Source: Apodemus sylvaticus (Eukaryota; Chordata; Mammalia; Rodentia; Muridae). Taken from it: a stretch of 64,000 bases of DNA. The notes beneath the pieces are model-generated. The model saw nothing but the letters and a program-made list of their open reading frames with translations. It was not told where the DNA came from and ran no database searches. The translations under genes and the position numbers were made by a program. Positions within the stretch are counted from its first letter, which is position 1. The number at the start of each line of letters is the position of its first letter. The stretch is from contig NC_067477.1 in the NCBI RefSeq assembly GCF_947179515.1, positions 119,904,562 through 119,968,561 on the forward strand, given 5' to 3'. Below, in pieces: positions 20,005 to 30,640 of this stretch.

Positions 20005-20210
20005 GGTGCCGGGGCCGATACCCAGGCCTGTGCACACGAGGCAGGCTTTCTACCAAGTGAGCTGCATCCCTAGTGGTGTTTGTTTGTTTGTTTTTAGGAG
20101 GCGGTGCAGAGGTGGGGATATTTTATTTTTTCTTTTGAGACAGCTTCTCTGTAGCTCCAGTCAGTCACGCACTCCAAGTGTTGGGAGTATAGGTAGTTAA
20201 CATATCCTTG
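20005..20210 (-). mobile_element. Degenerate B4-type SINE pieces, antisense
   Basis: Antisense ID-like part at 20010-20072 ('ggccgatacccaggcctgtgcacacgagg') and antisense B1-like part at 20135-20205 ('cttttgagacagcttctctgtag'), separated by a (GTTT)n tail. Confidence 0.55.
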
Positions 20211-20224
20211 ATTCCTACGTAGCA

Positions 20225-20300
20225 TCAGTGCAAGTTAGGGTTAAACTCAAGGCCTCAGAGGCTGGAGAAACAATTTACTAACCAAGCTACATCCCCAGCC
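20225..20300 (-). mobile_element. ID/tRNA-like SINE head, antisense
   Basis: 'gttagggttaaactcaaggcctcag' to 'aaccaagctacatccccagccc'. Confidence 0.55.
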
Positions 20301-20364
20301 CTCCATTTCTCTGCTGTCTTCCCTCTAAGACACGTTGTCATCACAGCTAGCTCAGCTCGACAGC

Positions 20365-20406
20365 GGTGGACTGTCCGAGGTGGACTGTCCGAGGTGGACT
20401 GTCTGA
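20365..20406. repeat. 14-bp unit repeated three times
   Basis: ggtggactgtccga at 20365-20378 and 20379-20392, then ggtggactgtctga at 20393-20406. Confidence 0.95.
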
Positions 20407-20624
20407 GGGAGAACATGGACAGTAGTCCCTGCTCCCACCACAGGCAAACACTTCTTGATCAACTACATGGATTTTGGCCCAAAAATGAGTTGGCCACTGA
20501 GGGAGTGCCTGAGGCAGGCACAGTTCTCGTTAGTGGACCTCCAAGAAAACGTTTCGTCTGGAGAGAGCTCACAAGTTAATTGTTCATGACTCTATCTACC
20601 TTCTAAGAATCCATTTTTTCTTTC

Positions 20625-20842
20625 TTTTTTATTAAGATGTATTTATTTTTACCCTAAGTGTTTGCCTATAAGTATCTATGTGTACCATGTTCATGCCTCA
20701 TACTTGCAAAAGCCAAAGAGGGCATCAGTTCCCCCTAAACTGGAGTTATGGGTGGCCGCCTATAAAATGTCTGATATAGGTGCTGAGAACTTGATCCTAA
20801 GAACAGCAAGCTTTTTTAACTTCTAAGCCATCTCTCTAGCCC
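20625..20842 (-). mobile_element. B3-type SINE, antisense
   Basis: T-rich start, 'gcaaaagccaaagagggcatcag', 'gtgctgagaacttgatcctaag', ending 'ctaagccatctctctagcccc'. Confidence 0.85.
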
Positions 20843-20860
20843 CTACACATTTTAAAGATC

Positions 20861-20863
<3 letters not shown>

Positions 20864-20904
<41 letters not shown>
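20864..20904. repeat. (GT)n microsatellite
   Basis: About 20 GT units between two antisense B3 copies. Confidence 0.97.
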
Positions 20905-20906
<2 letters not shown>

Positions 20907-21051
20907 TTCCCCTGGAGGCTATAAGAGGACATCAGATCCCCTGTAGCTGGAGTTATAGGCAGTCCTGAGCTGCTCAGTGCAGGTGATGGGCACCTCCAAT
21001 CCTCTACTAGAGCAGAAAAGGTTCTTAATTGCTGAACTATGTCTTCAGTCC
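20905..21051 (-). mobile_element. B3-type SINE, antisense
   Basis: 'agaggacatcagatcccctgtagctggagttataggcagtcctgagctgc' to 'attgctgaactatgtcttcagtccc'. Confidence 0.82.
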
Positions 21052-21150
21052 CAAGCAATCCCAGTTCTGGCCCGCTGAGGAAGAACTGAGCCAGGAGGAT
21101 CACAAGTAGGGCAGCCTGGGCTATATCATGACACCCTATCTTAGAACACT
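21052..21150 (+). mobile_element. B1/B4-like fragment
   Basis: 'agcaatcccagttctggcccgctgaggaag' then 'gggcagcctgggctatatcatgacaccctatctt'. Confidence 0.55.
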
Positions 21151-21159
21151 AATAATGAG

Positions 21160-21262
21160 CCAGGTGGTGGCAGAGGTAGATGAATCTCTGTGAGTTCAAG
21201 GACAGCCAGGGCTACACAGCACAGAGAAACCCTGTCTCGAAAAAACAAACAACAAACAGACG
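21160..21262 (+). mobile_element. B1 SINE with internal deletion
   Basis: 'gagccaggtggtggcagaggtagatgaatctctgtgagttcaagg' runs from head to mid-body with the usual 'cctttaatcccagcactcggg' part missing; ends 'gagaaaccctgtctcgaaaa'. Confidence 0.88.
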
Positions 21263-23385
21263 AAACAAAAGCCCAAAAAACCAACCAAACAAACAAAAAA
21301 ACCCAACAATAATGAAATAAAGTTTCCCAGAAGAGAAGGAAATAATTCTACATTACAGGTGCTTACTAGGTATCACACAGAATGTAGGGGAATGCCTAGC
21401 AGTATCTGGACATTCAGAATGCCGGGGTAGTGGATTGAGCTAACAGCTTCTAGAAAGAAGAAGCCAAGGCCTGGGGAAGGAATAAGAATTTAGGTGGCAT
21501 CAGAGTTCCCAACCGAAGCACATGGTGCTGAAGAAAGAGGTGGTAGGGACCGACTTTCTGAGTGAAAAGTACTTTTATCCCAGAATTCTATACTTGGCCA
21601 CGTAAGGGCTAAGCATGGGAAAAGGTATTTTCAGATATGTAAGAACTCAAAACATTTACCTCCCACGTACCTTTTCTTAGGGCTATAGTAAAAGATATGA
21701 TTCAGTGAAATGGAAGGTTAAGCCAAGACAAGAAACAAGGGCACTCAAAGCCTGAAGACTCAAAGGGTGCTGTGGGTTACAGGCTGTCCTGTGAGGACAC
21801 CTGAGCCCCAGGTGCAAAGAGGAGCCTGCCCAACTTGGATCAGGATGACAGTCGGGACAGGAGGCCTCCAGCAGTGGGAGTGGGCAGGGCGGGGTGGTGA
21901 TAAATTACGGATGACACAAGTGGCCATTCAGGAAAAACTGTCCTCGCAAAGACACGTGGGAAATATTCGCAATGGCTACTTCTCAGTTAAGCAAAGGAAA
22001 GCCGTTAGCTCAGGAGGCAAGGTAATTAAACATGGAAATTAACTAAACAGCACCACTGTTCACTAGTGGTCATGATATATGCAGAGTAAAGCCAACATAA
22101 ACACTGAGTCTGTTTAATTAAACATGTACTACACTTATATGGGAATATACAGAAGGGGGAACGAAAGCTCCGGGTACCGTGTAGGCATCAATAGATAGTA
22201 TCTATGTTGGTCCCCTGTCTTGTTACTGTGGTGGAAGGCCTGCTGAGAACTAAAGGAAGGGTTTACTCCCGCTTTCAGTTTGAAAGTACAGTCCCTCGTG
22301 GCAGGGAAGTCACAGGAGCAGGAGCCTGAGGTGCCTGGTCCTGTTACATCAGCTGTCAGGAAACAGACGGACGAACAGTGCTCAGCTCCGTCCTTCTGGA
22401 CTGCAGTCATGGGTGGCTCCGTTCACAGTTAACCGAGCGCTTCTGTCTTCTAGGTGAGTCTACACCCTGTCAGGCTGAGAGCTGGCATTAACGGCACACT
22501 GACCCTCTGACGACTTTTGGGCATTTTTAGGAACAAATCTGAGCAAATGGATAACTGCTCAAAACTCCTCTGACATCTGGGGGTGCCAGTCATAGCAGGG
22601 CTGGGGAGCTGAGCATGGAAGACTAAGGGGGCAGTCGCTAGCGAGCCCTCCCCTCCTAGGCTTCTGCCAACAGCTCCAAGCTCCGTGTGTGCTCAGATGA
22701 CCCTGAAAGGGACCCTGAAGTGTGAGAGACAGCTTCGTGGGGCAGAGAGCTCCATCGTGTGGGGAAGGCAGGGAGAAAGAGAAAGAGGGTCTTAGGGGGA
22801 GGGGACAGTGCAGGAGGGCAGAGGCATAACAGATGAGGCTAAATTAATTTTGGAAACCATTAAATCTTTGAAAAGAGAGTGTGTTTTCGGCAGGGACAGT
22901 GAATCACTGTGATTTGCAGAAACAGGCACAAGGCAATTAGCCATCTGGATGCTGCGGCTTCCAGCCTCCCAGCGGAAACTTCAAGTTAGCGGAAGGCTGG
23001 TCATTACACAGCTCAGGCCCAGCACGCCATGCTCTACAGATAACTTTGTGCCTCCAGCCGGCTGGAAGTCCAAAGGCTTGGTACAAAGGGCAACTTGGCA
23101 CGAGACGCAGAAAGTGTGCAGGAAAAGCAACACAAGTCACAGGGAGCCAGTGCCACTTCCGCCTTCCTGTGTGTGCCCCTCAGACTTCCTTACGAAGAAG
23201 TGTACAGTTCACTCAACTGAGAGGCACTTCTTAATCACCTACCGCTATCCTCCAGGGTTTCTGATAGTCCGTAGGTTGTGTCCTTTAGTCCTCGTGACGT
23301 ACATTTAAGGTATTCCACCTCGACGCAATCCTCAGAGTTCTGTCCTCACCAATCTTGATCACTATTTTATTATTCTAGGGTTAGT
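21263..23385. other. 2.1-kb repeat-free block
   Basis: The longest stretch in the window without a recognisable transposon. Frames of 60-119 codons at 21767-22042, 22135-22410 and 22949-23308 show no domains. Such repeat-poor blocks can hold regulatory DNA or non-coding transcripts, but I see no diagnostic signal. Confidence 0.5.
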
Positions 23386-23387
23386 TA

Positions 23388-23511
23388 GTGATTTTGAGAC
23401 AGAGTCTGACTGTGCAGCCCAGGCTGAGGTGAACCTCTGGGTTCACTACCATCTATTACATATATTCAGCGACTCATGTGCTGGGATTTTAGGCGTGAGC
23501 CAGCATGCCTC
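23388..23511 (-). mobile_element. Old B1-like SINE, antisense
   Basis: 'tgagacagagtctgactgtgcagcccaggctgagg' to 'gtgctgggattttaggcgtgagccagc'. Confidence 0.65.
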
Positions 23512-23565
23512 TTACTCGTTTTAATCAATGAGGAAATAAAAACAAAAAGAAAGAAGACGTGGAAC

Positions 23566-23786
23566 TGGGAGTGTAGCTCAGTTGACAGAGTGCTCACCTA
23601 GCATGCAAAGTGTCCTGGGTTTGAGCCACAGCACTGTATCAATAGGGCATGGTAGTGCATACCTGTAATCCTAGCACAATGGAGGTAGAGACAGGAAGAT
23701 CAGAATTTTAAAGTCATTCTCAGCTACACAGACAGTTCAAGGTTAGCCTGGCCTACAGAAACCTTGTCTCAAAAAACAAACAGAAG
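23566..23786 (+). mobile_element. B4/RSINE1 dimer SINE
   Basis: ID-like half 'ggagtgtagctcagttgacagagtgctcacctagcatgc' followed by B1-like half 'gggcatggtagtgcatacctgtaatcctagca' and 'aaaccttgtctcaaaaaac'. Confidence 0.85.
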
Positions 23787-23930
23787 ACAAAGTAAAGTTG
23801 TTCACGGTTTGAAGCAATTGTGGAGTGCTGGGCCTTCCCTGTGTGACCATGCTTGAACTGGTGCTCTGTGTGGCTCACAGGGCTGGAGAACCACCGCTAC
23901 ATGAAGATAAAAGATTTTATAAACCATAAA

Positions 23931-24115
23931 GAGAGGTGGGAGCTCAGGGGCTAATAGCACTGGCTGCTCTTCTAGAGGACCTGAGTTCAATTGCCAGCAC
24001 CCACACGAGGATCAACTACCATCTATTACTCCAAATCAGGGGATCTGCCGCCCTCTTCTGGCCTCCAGGAGCACTGCATGCAGGCAAAACATCCACACAA
24101 ATTAAAGCAGATAAC
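23931..24115 (+). mobile_element. B3/B2-type SINE
   Basis: 'actggctgctcttctagaggacctgagttcaattgccagcaccc' and 'ccgccctcttctggcctccaggagcactgcatgcaggc'. Confidence 0.88.
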
Positions 24116-24125
24116 TCTTTTTTGT

Positions 24126-24260
24126 AGTTCTGTATTTTTTGAGATTATAATATGCCTCTTACCCCCTCCAAAAACATTTTGTTGTTACCATGCATGTGTG
24201 TGTATTCCTAAACGCATACATAGAAACTGCTCATTTTTTAGTAAATAAAGATTTTGAAAT
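24126..24260 (-). mobile_element. Probable old L1 fragment, antisense
   Basis: 'ttgagattataatatgcctcttaccccctccaaaa' and 'gtgtattcctaaacgcatacat' resemble antisense Lx-type L1 3' sequence. Confidence 0.45.
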
Positions 24261-25110
24261 ATACAAATTGTAAAGAGCTGTTTGTAACAGGTATCTCAGC
24301 TCACTCTGACCCCCTTGACCCGAAGTTTCTGCTTTTTAATTCATTTCTAGAAGCTATTAAGGGAGCCTGCACCTCTAACCAGGTCTTTCACTCAAGGAAG
24401 TCTGACTGGGCTAGATGAACTGGGAGGTGCAGAGCCAAGGGGGCCTGACCATCATCCACCCATCTTTTTATGACCATGTAGAGCAAATCACAGAGACAAC
24501 AGGGAACACCAGCCAGGAACGGGCAGCCCAGCTCAGAGAGGCCAGAGGTCAGTGCCGCTTGTGGAGGACCCCCGTGCCTTACTGCCTATGTTGCTGTGGA
24601 CTCCTAAGCCATGCTGCACTGTGGCTTGGTAAAGTGCTTCTCCACAGCCTCTTAGAACTGCTTAGCATGGCTCAGGACTCTGCAGTGGCCCAGAAGTCCC
24701 ACAAAGGAGGTGCTGTCCAGTGTCTATACCTGTAGTCCACTGAGCTGGACAGGAAGTACCAGATCTCAAACATAGGAAAAGCAGAGGAAGAGGACAGCTC
24801 AGGTAATCAGGGAGTCCAGTGCCATCTGCTTCTCCCTGGCTGTGGCCTCATACGATGTGTGTGTGTGTGGGGGGGCACACTCTCTCCATGTTTCTTTCCC
24901 AAGATGCAGCTAATGTCTTCACTCTCCCAGGGCAACAGAGGGGATCAAGGAGGTCACAGGTCCCCCTGGATGGTGCAGAGAGTTTAAATAAAGAGAACCA
25001 AGAAACTGTCTACAGCTAAGCCCATAGGGCCCTCCCAACTTGGCTTTCGACACAAGGGAAACGGGCTTGCTGTCACCAGATTTTTTAAAATTTGATCAGA
25101 AGAATAAGAA
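24261..25110. other. Single-copy-like sequence
   Basis: A 106-codon frame at 24415-24735 starts at an ATG and is GC-normal, but it has no domain I know and no clear acceptor. A (GT)n/G run lies at 24856-24875. Confidence 0.45.
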
Positions 25111-25144
25111 ATCTGGTTTGTTTGTTTGTTTGTTTGTGTATGTT

Positions 25145-25269
25145 TTTATTCCTAAGAGATAAGATCTTCTTCTGTAGCCCAGTCTGGCTTGGGACTTGCC
25201 CAAACTACATAACCCTTCTGCCTCATCCTGAGTTCTGGGAACACAGGGGTCTGCCACCACACTCAGCCT
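25145..25269 (-). mobile_element. Old B1-like SINE, antisense, with (GTTT)n tail
   Basis: (GTTT)5 at 25117-25136, then 'cttctgtagcccagtctggcttggg' to 'gggaacacaggggtctgccaccacac'. Confidence 0.65.
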
Positions 25270-25829
25270 AGAATTTTGGATTTTTCTCATGAACTTCCCA
25301 ATTTTCAAAACCCCCTGAGGACGGACAGAAACCTGTCTGTGGGTCTCTGGTGGTGGACTCTGGAGTTCCTACGGTCTCGGTCTCTGGGCAGGCTCATGCC
25401 AGTTCCCCCTCCTGTCTCAGGTGCATCTTCCTGGTGCCCTCTCTCCCCACCCTGTGTCTGTCTGCTCCTTATCACTCGACTTATAAGGAGAGTCAGGCTC
25501 AGGTCAGATCTGCAGTTACCAGAAGCGAGCTAGGAACAGGGCTGCTACCTAGAAGTCCTACAGAAGCTCTTCCCAGAAGGCAGAGGCACAGAGACTTTCT
25601 GAAGAAAGGGATGAGAAGCAAGGAAAACGGTCACTACAGGCAGAAGGGCCTGGCCACTGCGTGGCTGGGTAGCATCCCCGGGCATTCCTACATAAACATT
25701 AAGGGAGAGTGTGGCCACCTCTTGCAAAGCTGGTGTGGCCTTTCGAAGCACCTACAACCTAGGAGACCTTGTGGCTGCAGCCTCCTCAAGCAAGAATAGT
25801 CCAGTTGGTCCTTCAGGAGAACCTGGCAT
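25270..25829. other. Single-copy-like sequence
   Basis: No repeat recognised. The 149-codon plus frame at 25350-25799 has no domain and is not flanked by convincing splice sites. Confidence 0.45.
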
Positions 25830-25843
25830 AGAAGCTGCCTTGG

Positions 25844-26002
25844 AGCCGGGTGGTGGTGGTGCACACCTGTAATCCCAGCACTCTGGGAGGCAGAGGCAGG
25901 CGGATTTCTGAGTTCGAGGCCAGCCTGGTCTACTGAGTGAGTTCCAGGACAGCCAGGACTACACAGAGAAACCCTGCCTGGAAAAAACCAAATCCAAAAA
26001 AC

Positions 26003-26032
<30 letters not shown>
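25844..26032 (+). mobile_element. B1 SINE, full length, long A tail
   Basis: 14-bp target duplication agaagctgccttgg at 25830-25843 and 26033-26046. About 30 uninterrupted A at the tail suggest a fairly young copy. Confidence 0.96.
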
Positions 26033-26035
<3 letters not shown>

Positions 26036-26046
26036 AGCTGCCTTGG

Positions 26047-26590
26047 GCCTTGGGCTGGCCCAGCGGGCTCAGTGGGTCTTGCATCAGGGTCCTTTCTGGA
26101 AACTGAAGACTTCCTGCTCCTGCCCTGCTGCCTTCCCGGATTTGACGCCACTCCCCAGATGCAGCCTTTCCCAGGTTTGCTCAGTCTAGGATGACCCCGG
26201 GTCCTCTCTGGACCCAAGGGAAATCCTTTGCCTGCTGGGTCCCTTCCGCCTGTGACCTGTTGTCCTCTCAGTCTCCAGGCCTCTTAGCTCAGGCCACTTA
26301 AGCTGTCCTGGGGGTGTGAAAGCCCACGGATGCTCGCTCTTCGATTGAGCACTGCTAGTAAACCCTGGGGGTGAGGAACTGTCTGCAGAGGTGCTCCCCT
26401 GGGCCTGTGAGAGGACACCTCTGCAGAGAGGGATTAAGGATTCTGTGTCACCAAGCAGTGGCTTGACCTGAATGTCCACTCATAAAACCAGAAAGACCAG
26501 GATGGGCAGAGGAACTGTCCCACATTACAGGAGGGCGTGTGTGGTGACATTTAAACATAATAATAGGTGTATTTGAGTAGTTACATTGTA
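26047..26590. other. Single-copy-like sequence
   Basis: GC-rich, repeat-free; nothing further visible. Confidence 0.45.
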
Positions 26591-26593
26591 TTA

Positions 26594-26704
26594 ACCATGC
26601 TCACAGCACTTGGAAAGCCCAGGCAGGAAGATTGCTGGAGTTTGAGGACAGCCTTGACAGTAGAATTCCAGACCAGCCTCAGCTAAAATAACAGCTTGTC
26701 AAAC
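26594..26704 (+). mobile_element. Degenerate B1-like fragment
   Basis: 'atgctcacagcacttggaaagcccaggcaggaagattgctgg' and 'ccagaccagcctcagc'. Confidence 0.55.
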
Positions 26705-26738
26705 CAATCAATCAATCAATCAATTGATCGATCGATCA
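26705..26738. repeat. (AATC)n to (GATC)n, self-complementary
   Basis: (CAAT)4-5 runs into aattgatcgatcgatca. The two halves are near-complementary and could form a small hairpin. Confidence 0.85.
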
Positions 26739-26858
26739 GTCATCCATGTTGAATGTCCCGTAGTTGATCGTTGATCTCTGATTATGGTGCGGCATGTCCT
26801 TGGTCTTACTCCTGTTTTCTCTGGCATGTCTACAACTCAGATTCAAAATGGTTCAGAA

Positions 26859-27020
26859 TCACTGAACGGCTCAGCACTTAAGAGCACTGGCTGCTCTCCC
26901 CGAGGACATGGGTTCAGTTCCCAGCATCCACATGGCAGCTCACAGCTGTCTGTAACTCCTGTTGCAGGGAATCTTGACACCCTCACACAGACATATATAT
27001 AGTCAAAACATCAATGTATA
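26859..27020 (+). mobile_element. B3/B2-type SINE
   Basis: Target duplication caaaatggttcagaa (26844-26858) and caaaatggttcggaa (27021-27035), one mismatch. Body 'taagagcactggctgctctccccgaggacatgggttcagttcccagc'. Confidence 0.92.
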
Positions 27021-27044
27021 CAAAATGGTTCGGAAATAGAAATG

Positions 27045-27540
27045 ATAACTTGTACTTCATTACTTCTCAAATGGTTAAGCATACAGTTACTGTTTGAGCT
27101 AACAATTCCACCCCCAGGTATATGCCCTGCCCCCCAATGAAAACAAAGGTCCACTCAGAAACTAGAATCAAATGCTCATTCATGGGGAAATGGCACAAAC
27201 ACCCGTCAACTGGTAAATGGCTAACTAAACTGTGCAGGTCCATAATCGATGCTGATTATGGTAGGTACTGGTAAATGCTATGATCTGGCTGAATCGCATA
27301 AACAGTATGCTGAATAGAAGGGTGATTCCTGGGGAGAGCATAAGAGTTCCTTTACATGCGAGGTCCAGAACAGGGAAACCTACAGGACAGATTAGTGGTT
27401 GCTTAAGGCTGAGGTGGCTGGGTTGGTGAGAAGGTTTTAAAAATGGCTGTGGCAATGGCGGCATGTGTCTAAATACTAAAAGATGGTGAACTGAATACTG
27501 AGTGAACTGTATGGTTTAAGACTTACCTGCGACAAAACTG
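27045..27540 (+). mobile_element. Ancient L1M-type LINE 3' end
   Basis: Diverged but collinear with the mammalian L1M 3' end. In order: 'caattccacccccaggtatatgcc', 'aacacccgtcaactggtaaatgg', 'gattagtggttgcttaaggctg', 'gaactgtatggtttaagac'. Predates the rodent SINEs around it. Confidence 0.8.
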
Positions 27541-27799
27541 TTAGAAGATGTCACAGGGTGGGATGACTTGTGCCAGTGATCTCTACGCTGAAGCAGGGGA
27601 ATCCCTGAGTAGGAGACTGGCTACAAGGGACACTCTTGTACCCTAGAAGCCTCCATCTACCCTGTACCCAGCTCAAGGGACCACAGAGGTCACCACACTT
27701 CTGTTAGGATAATAAACTCCTCTGTAAAACAATGGTAGCTTTGCAGACCTCCCCCTAAGATATAAACATATGGAGAATTTTGCCTGCAGTGCTCTGAAG

Positions 27800-27905
27800 T
27801 TCATCTTTGATGATCAGGAAAATCAGACCTGCAGAAGGGAAGTGTATGTCAGGTCACACTGTGGGTAAGGGGCTGAGCTGGCCCTGGAAACTGAGGCTCT
27901 GTTGT
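27800..27905 (-). mobile_element. MIR SINE, antisense
   Basis: 'tgatgatcaggaaaatcagacctgcagaagggaagtg' and 'gtcaggtcacactgtgggtaaggggctgagctgg' follow the antisense MIR core (gaggaaactgag...ggtcacac...gcagagctgg). Confidence 0.65.
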
Positions 27906-27914
27906 CTCGGATGC

Positions 27915-28280
27915 TGTCTTAGTAACTGTCCTAGTGCTCTGAAGAGACACCATGACCAAGGCAGCTCTTATAAAAGAAAGTATTTAATTGGGAGCTTGCT
28001 AATTGTTTCAGAGGGTTAGTCTGTTGTCACCACGGCTGGGGCGCGGTGGCACACCTGGTGCTGGAGAGGGACCTGAGAGCTACACCCTGAGCCACAGGCA
28101 GAGACAGGGATACAGGGGCGGCATGAGCTCTGGAAACCTCAAAGTTTATCCCCCCACCTCCCAGGGACACACTTCCTCCAACAGGGCCTCACCTCCCAGT
28201 CCTCAAATATTGCCACTCCTTGGCGACCTAGCATTCGAATGTATGAGCCTTCGGGGGCCAAGCTCATTCAAACCACCACA
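27915..28280 (-). mobile_element. MaLR-type solo LTR, antisense
   Basis: TG...CA ended: TGTCTTAG at the left, CCACCACA at the right, which is an LTR read backwards (its sense end is ...aactaagaca). Internal antisense blocks include 'gagacaccatgaccaaggca' and 'acacttcctccaacagggcctcacctccca'. Exact 5-bp target duplication gatgc at 27910-27914 and 28281-28285. No internal region adjoins it, so it is a solo LTR from LTR-LTR recombination. Confidence 0.9.
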
Positions 28281-28285
28281 GATGC

Positions 28286-28870
28286 TCTTCCAGCAGGGCT
28301 TCCTCCCCCTGCCTCATCAGCTGAGAGAACTGGGGAATGTGCCCTGGGCCAGTCAGCAGCTCGAGCCTTCGGTAGCCTTCTCTCTCCTGAAACACCCTCC
28401 CGATCCTCAGGGAGGTGGCAGGGGGCCACTAGCTCCCTGGACAATGGCTCTGGCCCTGAACACCCCGACTGGTTCTAAATGTCAGTGGAAATGTTATACA
28501 GGGAAGAGAGTGCATTTCTCTAAACCGAGACATCGTTTGTCTCATCTGCATAATGGTAGGGACACAGATGTCATTCCTGGCCTTTTTCCTCCCTAAAGAT
28601 AAAGGTTCTGGCCAGTCTTCTTCTCAGCAGGGAAGGTAGCTGTATGGCGCCGGCCCCTGCCCTGGAGGATGTCAGGGTGAAGGCGCAGACCCAGACAGTA
28701 GTCAGCACCCCTGGGAGTAAATATTTGTTAAACAAATGATATTCATCTATGGGGTAAGGGTCATAGCAAGAGGTGACGGTGGACTGTTGCAGGGTCTCAG
28801 CTGTGGGAATTAACGGGCTGGTGACAGCAGGGCCGGTAACAGGTAGGGGTGACAGGAAGTTAGGGGAAGG
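28286..28870. other. Single-copy-like sequence
   Basis: No repeat recognised except a faint MIR-like match near 28540-28590 ('tctcatctgcataatggtagggac'). Confidence 0.45.
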
Positions 28871-28874
28871 CATC

Positions 28875-28982
28875 CTGTAAGCCTGTACTCCAGTTATGGA
28901 TGCAGAATCAGGAGTTCAAGGCCATTCTCAGCTACGGAGTGAGTTCGAGTTCAAATGGGCTACATAGGACTGTGCCTTAAAA
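28875..28982 (+). mobile_element. B1/B4-like fragment
   Basis: 'agttcaaggccattctcagctacggagtgagttcgag' and 'gactgtgccttaaaagg'. Confidence 0.6.
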
Positions 28983-28992
28983 GGAGGGTAGG

Positions 28993-29168
28993 GGGCTGGA
29001 GGGATAGCCCAGTGGTTAAGAGCACTTGCTGCTTAACCCAGGTTTAGTTCCCAGTACCACGAGGAAGCTCACAACTGTCTGTAGCTCCAATTTCAGAGGA
29101 TCTGGTACCTTCTCAGATTTACATGCAGACAAAACGTAACATAAAAATAAATAAATCCAAAAAAAAAG
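28993..29168 (+). mobile_element. B2/B3-type SINE
   Basis: 'gggctggagggatagcccagtggttaagagcacttgctgc' to an ataaaaataaataaatcc tail. Confidence 0.92.
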
Positions 29169-29252
29169 TATCTCAGAGTCTGCTCAGTTCAGAGCTGTAG
29201 AGCTATGAAGCTTGGTCTCTGCCAGCTACACATCACGTTCTCACATCACAAG

Positions 29253-29287
<35 letters not shown>

Positions 29288-29314
29288 TCAAACACACACA
29301 CACACGCACACACA
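29253..29314. repeat. (CA)n microsatellite, interrupted
   Basis: Long CA runs with cgca and ctcaaa interruptions. Confidence 0.95.
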
Positions 29315-29399
29315 AGCTAGGCACCTGAGGTATTCTGAGACCTTCCCTGGGCTCCTGGGATACATCGGTGACCAGAACAGATGATGACCCCCTTGAAGA

Positions 29400-29590
29400 T
29401 ACATTGAGAGTCCTTTATCTGAACTGCTTGAGATTAGAGGTGTTCCAGAGTTCTACTTTTTTTTTTTTTTTGGAGTTTGGAACATTTTCATACACATAAT
29501 TGAAATATCTCGGGATGGGACACAAGTCTGAACATGAAAATCTCTTTGCTTCGTATACACCATTTTAAGTCTGAACATATTTGAATAAGT
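29400..29590. mobile_element. Unnamed ancient interspersed repeat
   Basis: 'cctttatctgaactgcttgagattagaggtgttccagag', 'gatgggacacaagtctgaacatgaaaat' and 'cgtatacaccattttaagtctgaacat' resemble a widespread mammalian DNA-transposon-like fossil that I cannot name with certainty. Confidence 0.45.
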
Positions 29591-29712
29591 TGAATAAAAA
29601 AAACATTTTAGAGAGTTTTATTTGTACAGTTCATCTACACTATACAGAAGCCCTGAACTATAGAAACAAAGGTGTTGTTCAGATAGTTCAATAGTTCAGA
29701 GTTCAGATTTCT

Positions 29713-29897
29713 TTTTTTTTTTTTTTTTGGTTTTTTGGTTTTTTGGATTTGGTTTTTTTGAGACAGGGTTTCTCTATATAGCCCTGGCTGTCCTGGAACT
29801 CACTCTGTAGACCAGGCTGGCCTTGAACTCAGAAATCCTCCTGCCTCTGCCTCCCAGAGTGCTGGGGATTACAGGCGTGTACCACCACCACCCGGCT
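29713..29897 (-). mobile_element. B1 SINE, antisense, full length
   Basis: 15-bp target duplication agagttcagatttct at 29698-29712 and 29898-29912; T run of about 20 on the plus strand is its A tail. Confidence 0.97.
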
Positions 29898-29912
29898 AGA
29901 GTTCAGATTTCT

Positions 29913-30399
29913 GGGTAGGGAGCACTCAGCCTACTGTGTGATAGAAACACGTTGAACGTAGTATTTCACCATGGATGACGCAGACACAGACGCACGAGGT
30001 GGCGATGCCTATTCGCTCTCACTATAGGGATGTATTGCGTTGTCTGTCCAGCTTTGCCAGTCCAGCATGTCATCACGGAAGGATTTGCCAACTGTTTATG
30101 ACTCCAGGATTCACAGGTGTGGGCACAGGAGCCAGGTGGGACCAGTCATGCCAACTATTAACTCTATAATCCTCTTAGCCACAGTTATTGAACTAGAAAC
30201 AGTCGCATGTCCCATGCCAAGTCAATCAGAATGTGGCCATTGCTCTTTTTTTTTCCTTTTAATTTAAAAATTAATTTCAAATACGTGGAAAAAGTTGTCC
30301 TTGGAGAAAGTTAAAAACTGATGGGCTCTGTCAAGTCCAACTTACAGTCTTACTCCATGGAGATAAACAAGACAATTTAGTACGAATCTAGACCTTTTT
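29913..30399. other. Single-copy-like sequence
   Basis: No repeat recognised; a T run at 30246-30253. Confidence 0.45.
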
Positions 30400-30640
30400 T
30401 AATGCATTTGCATATATTCAGAAACATATGTTACAAGCCTGCATATAGAAATATCTTATTATTTCAATATTTTTATTTACACCAAAGTGAGACCATATTG
30501 TATCTCTCATCCTGCAAATTGCTTTTCCCATTCACCAAGATGCCTTAAGTGTTTGTGGTGGTACATGTTTCCTTCTTTCTGAACACCTGCCATGTTTTTG
30601 GAACACACAAATCCGCTGTAATTGACATGAAGCAGTGAGG
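30400..30640 (-). mobile_element. Ancient L1M-type fragment, antisense
   Basis: 'gtgagaccatattgtatctctcatcctgcaaattgcttttcccattcacca' resembles antisense L1M 3' sequence. The right boundary is unclear. Confidence 0.5.

Noticed and set aside
24415..24735. 106-codon ATG-initiated plus frame
   Set aside because: Amino-acid composition is plausible, but there is no known domain, no good acceptor upstream and no neighbouring exon.
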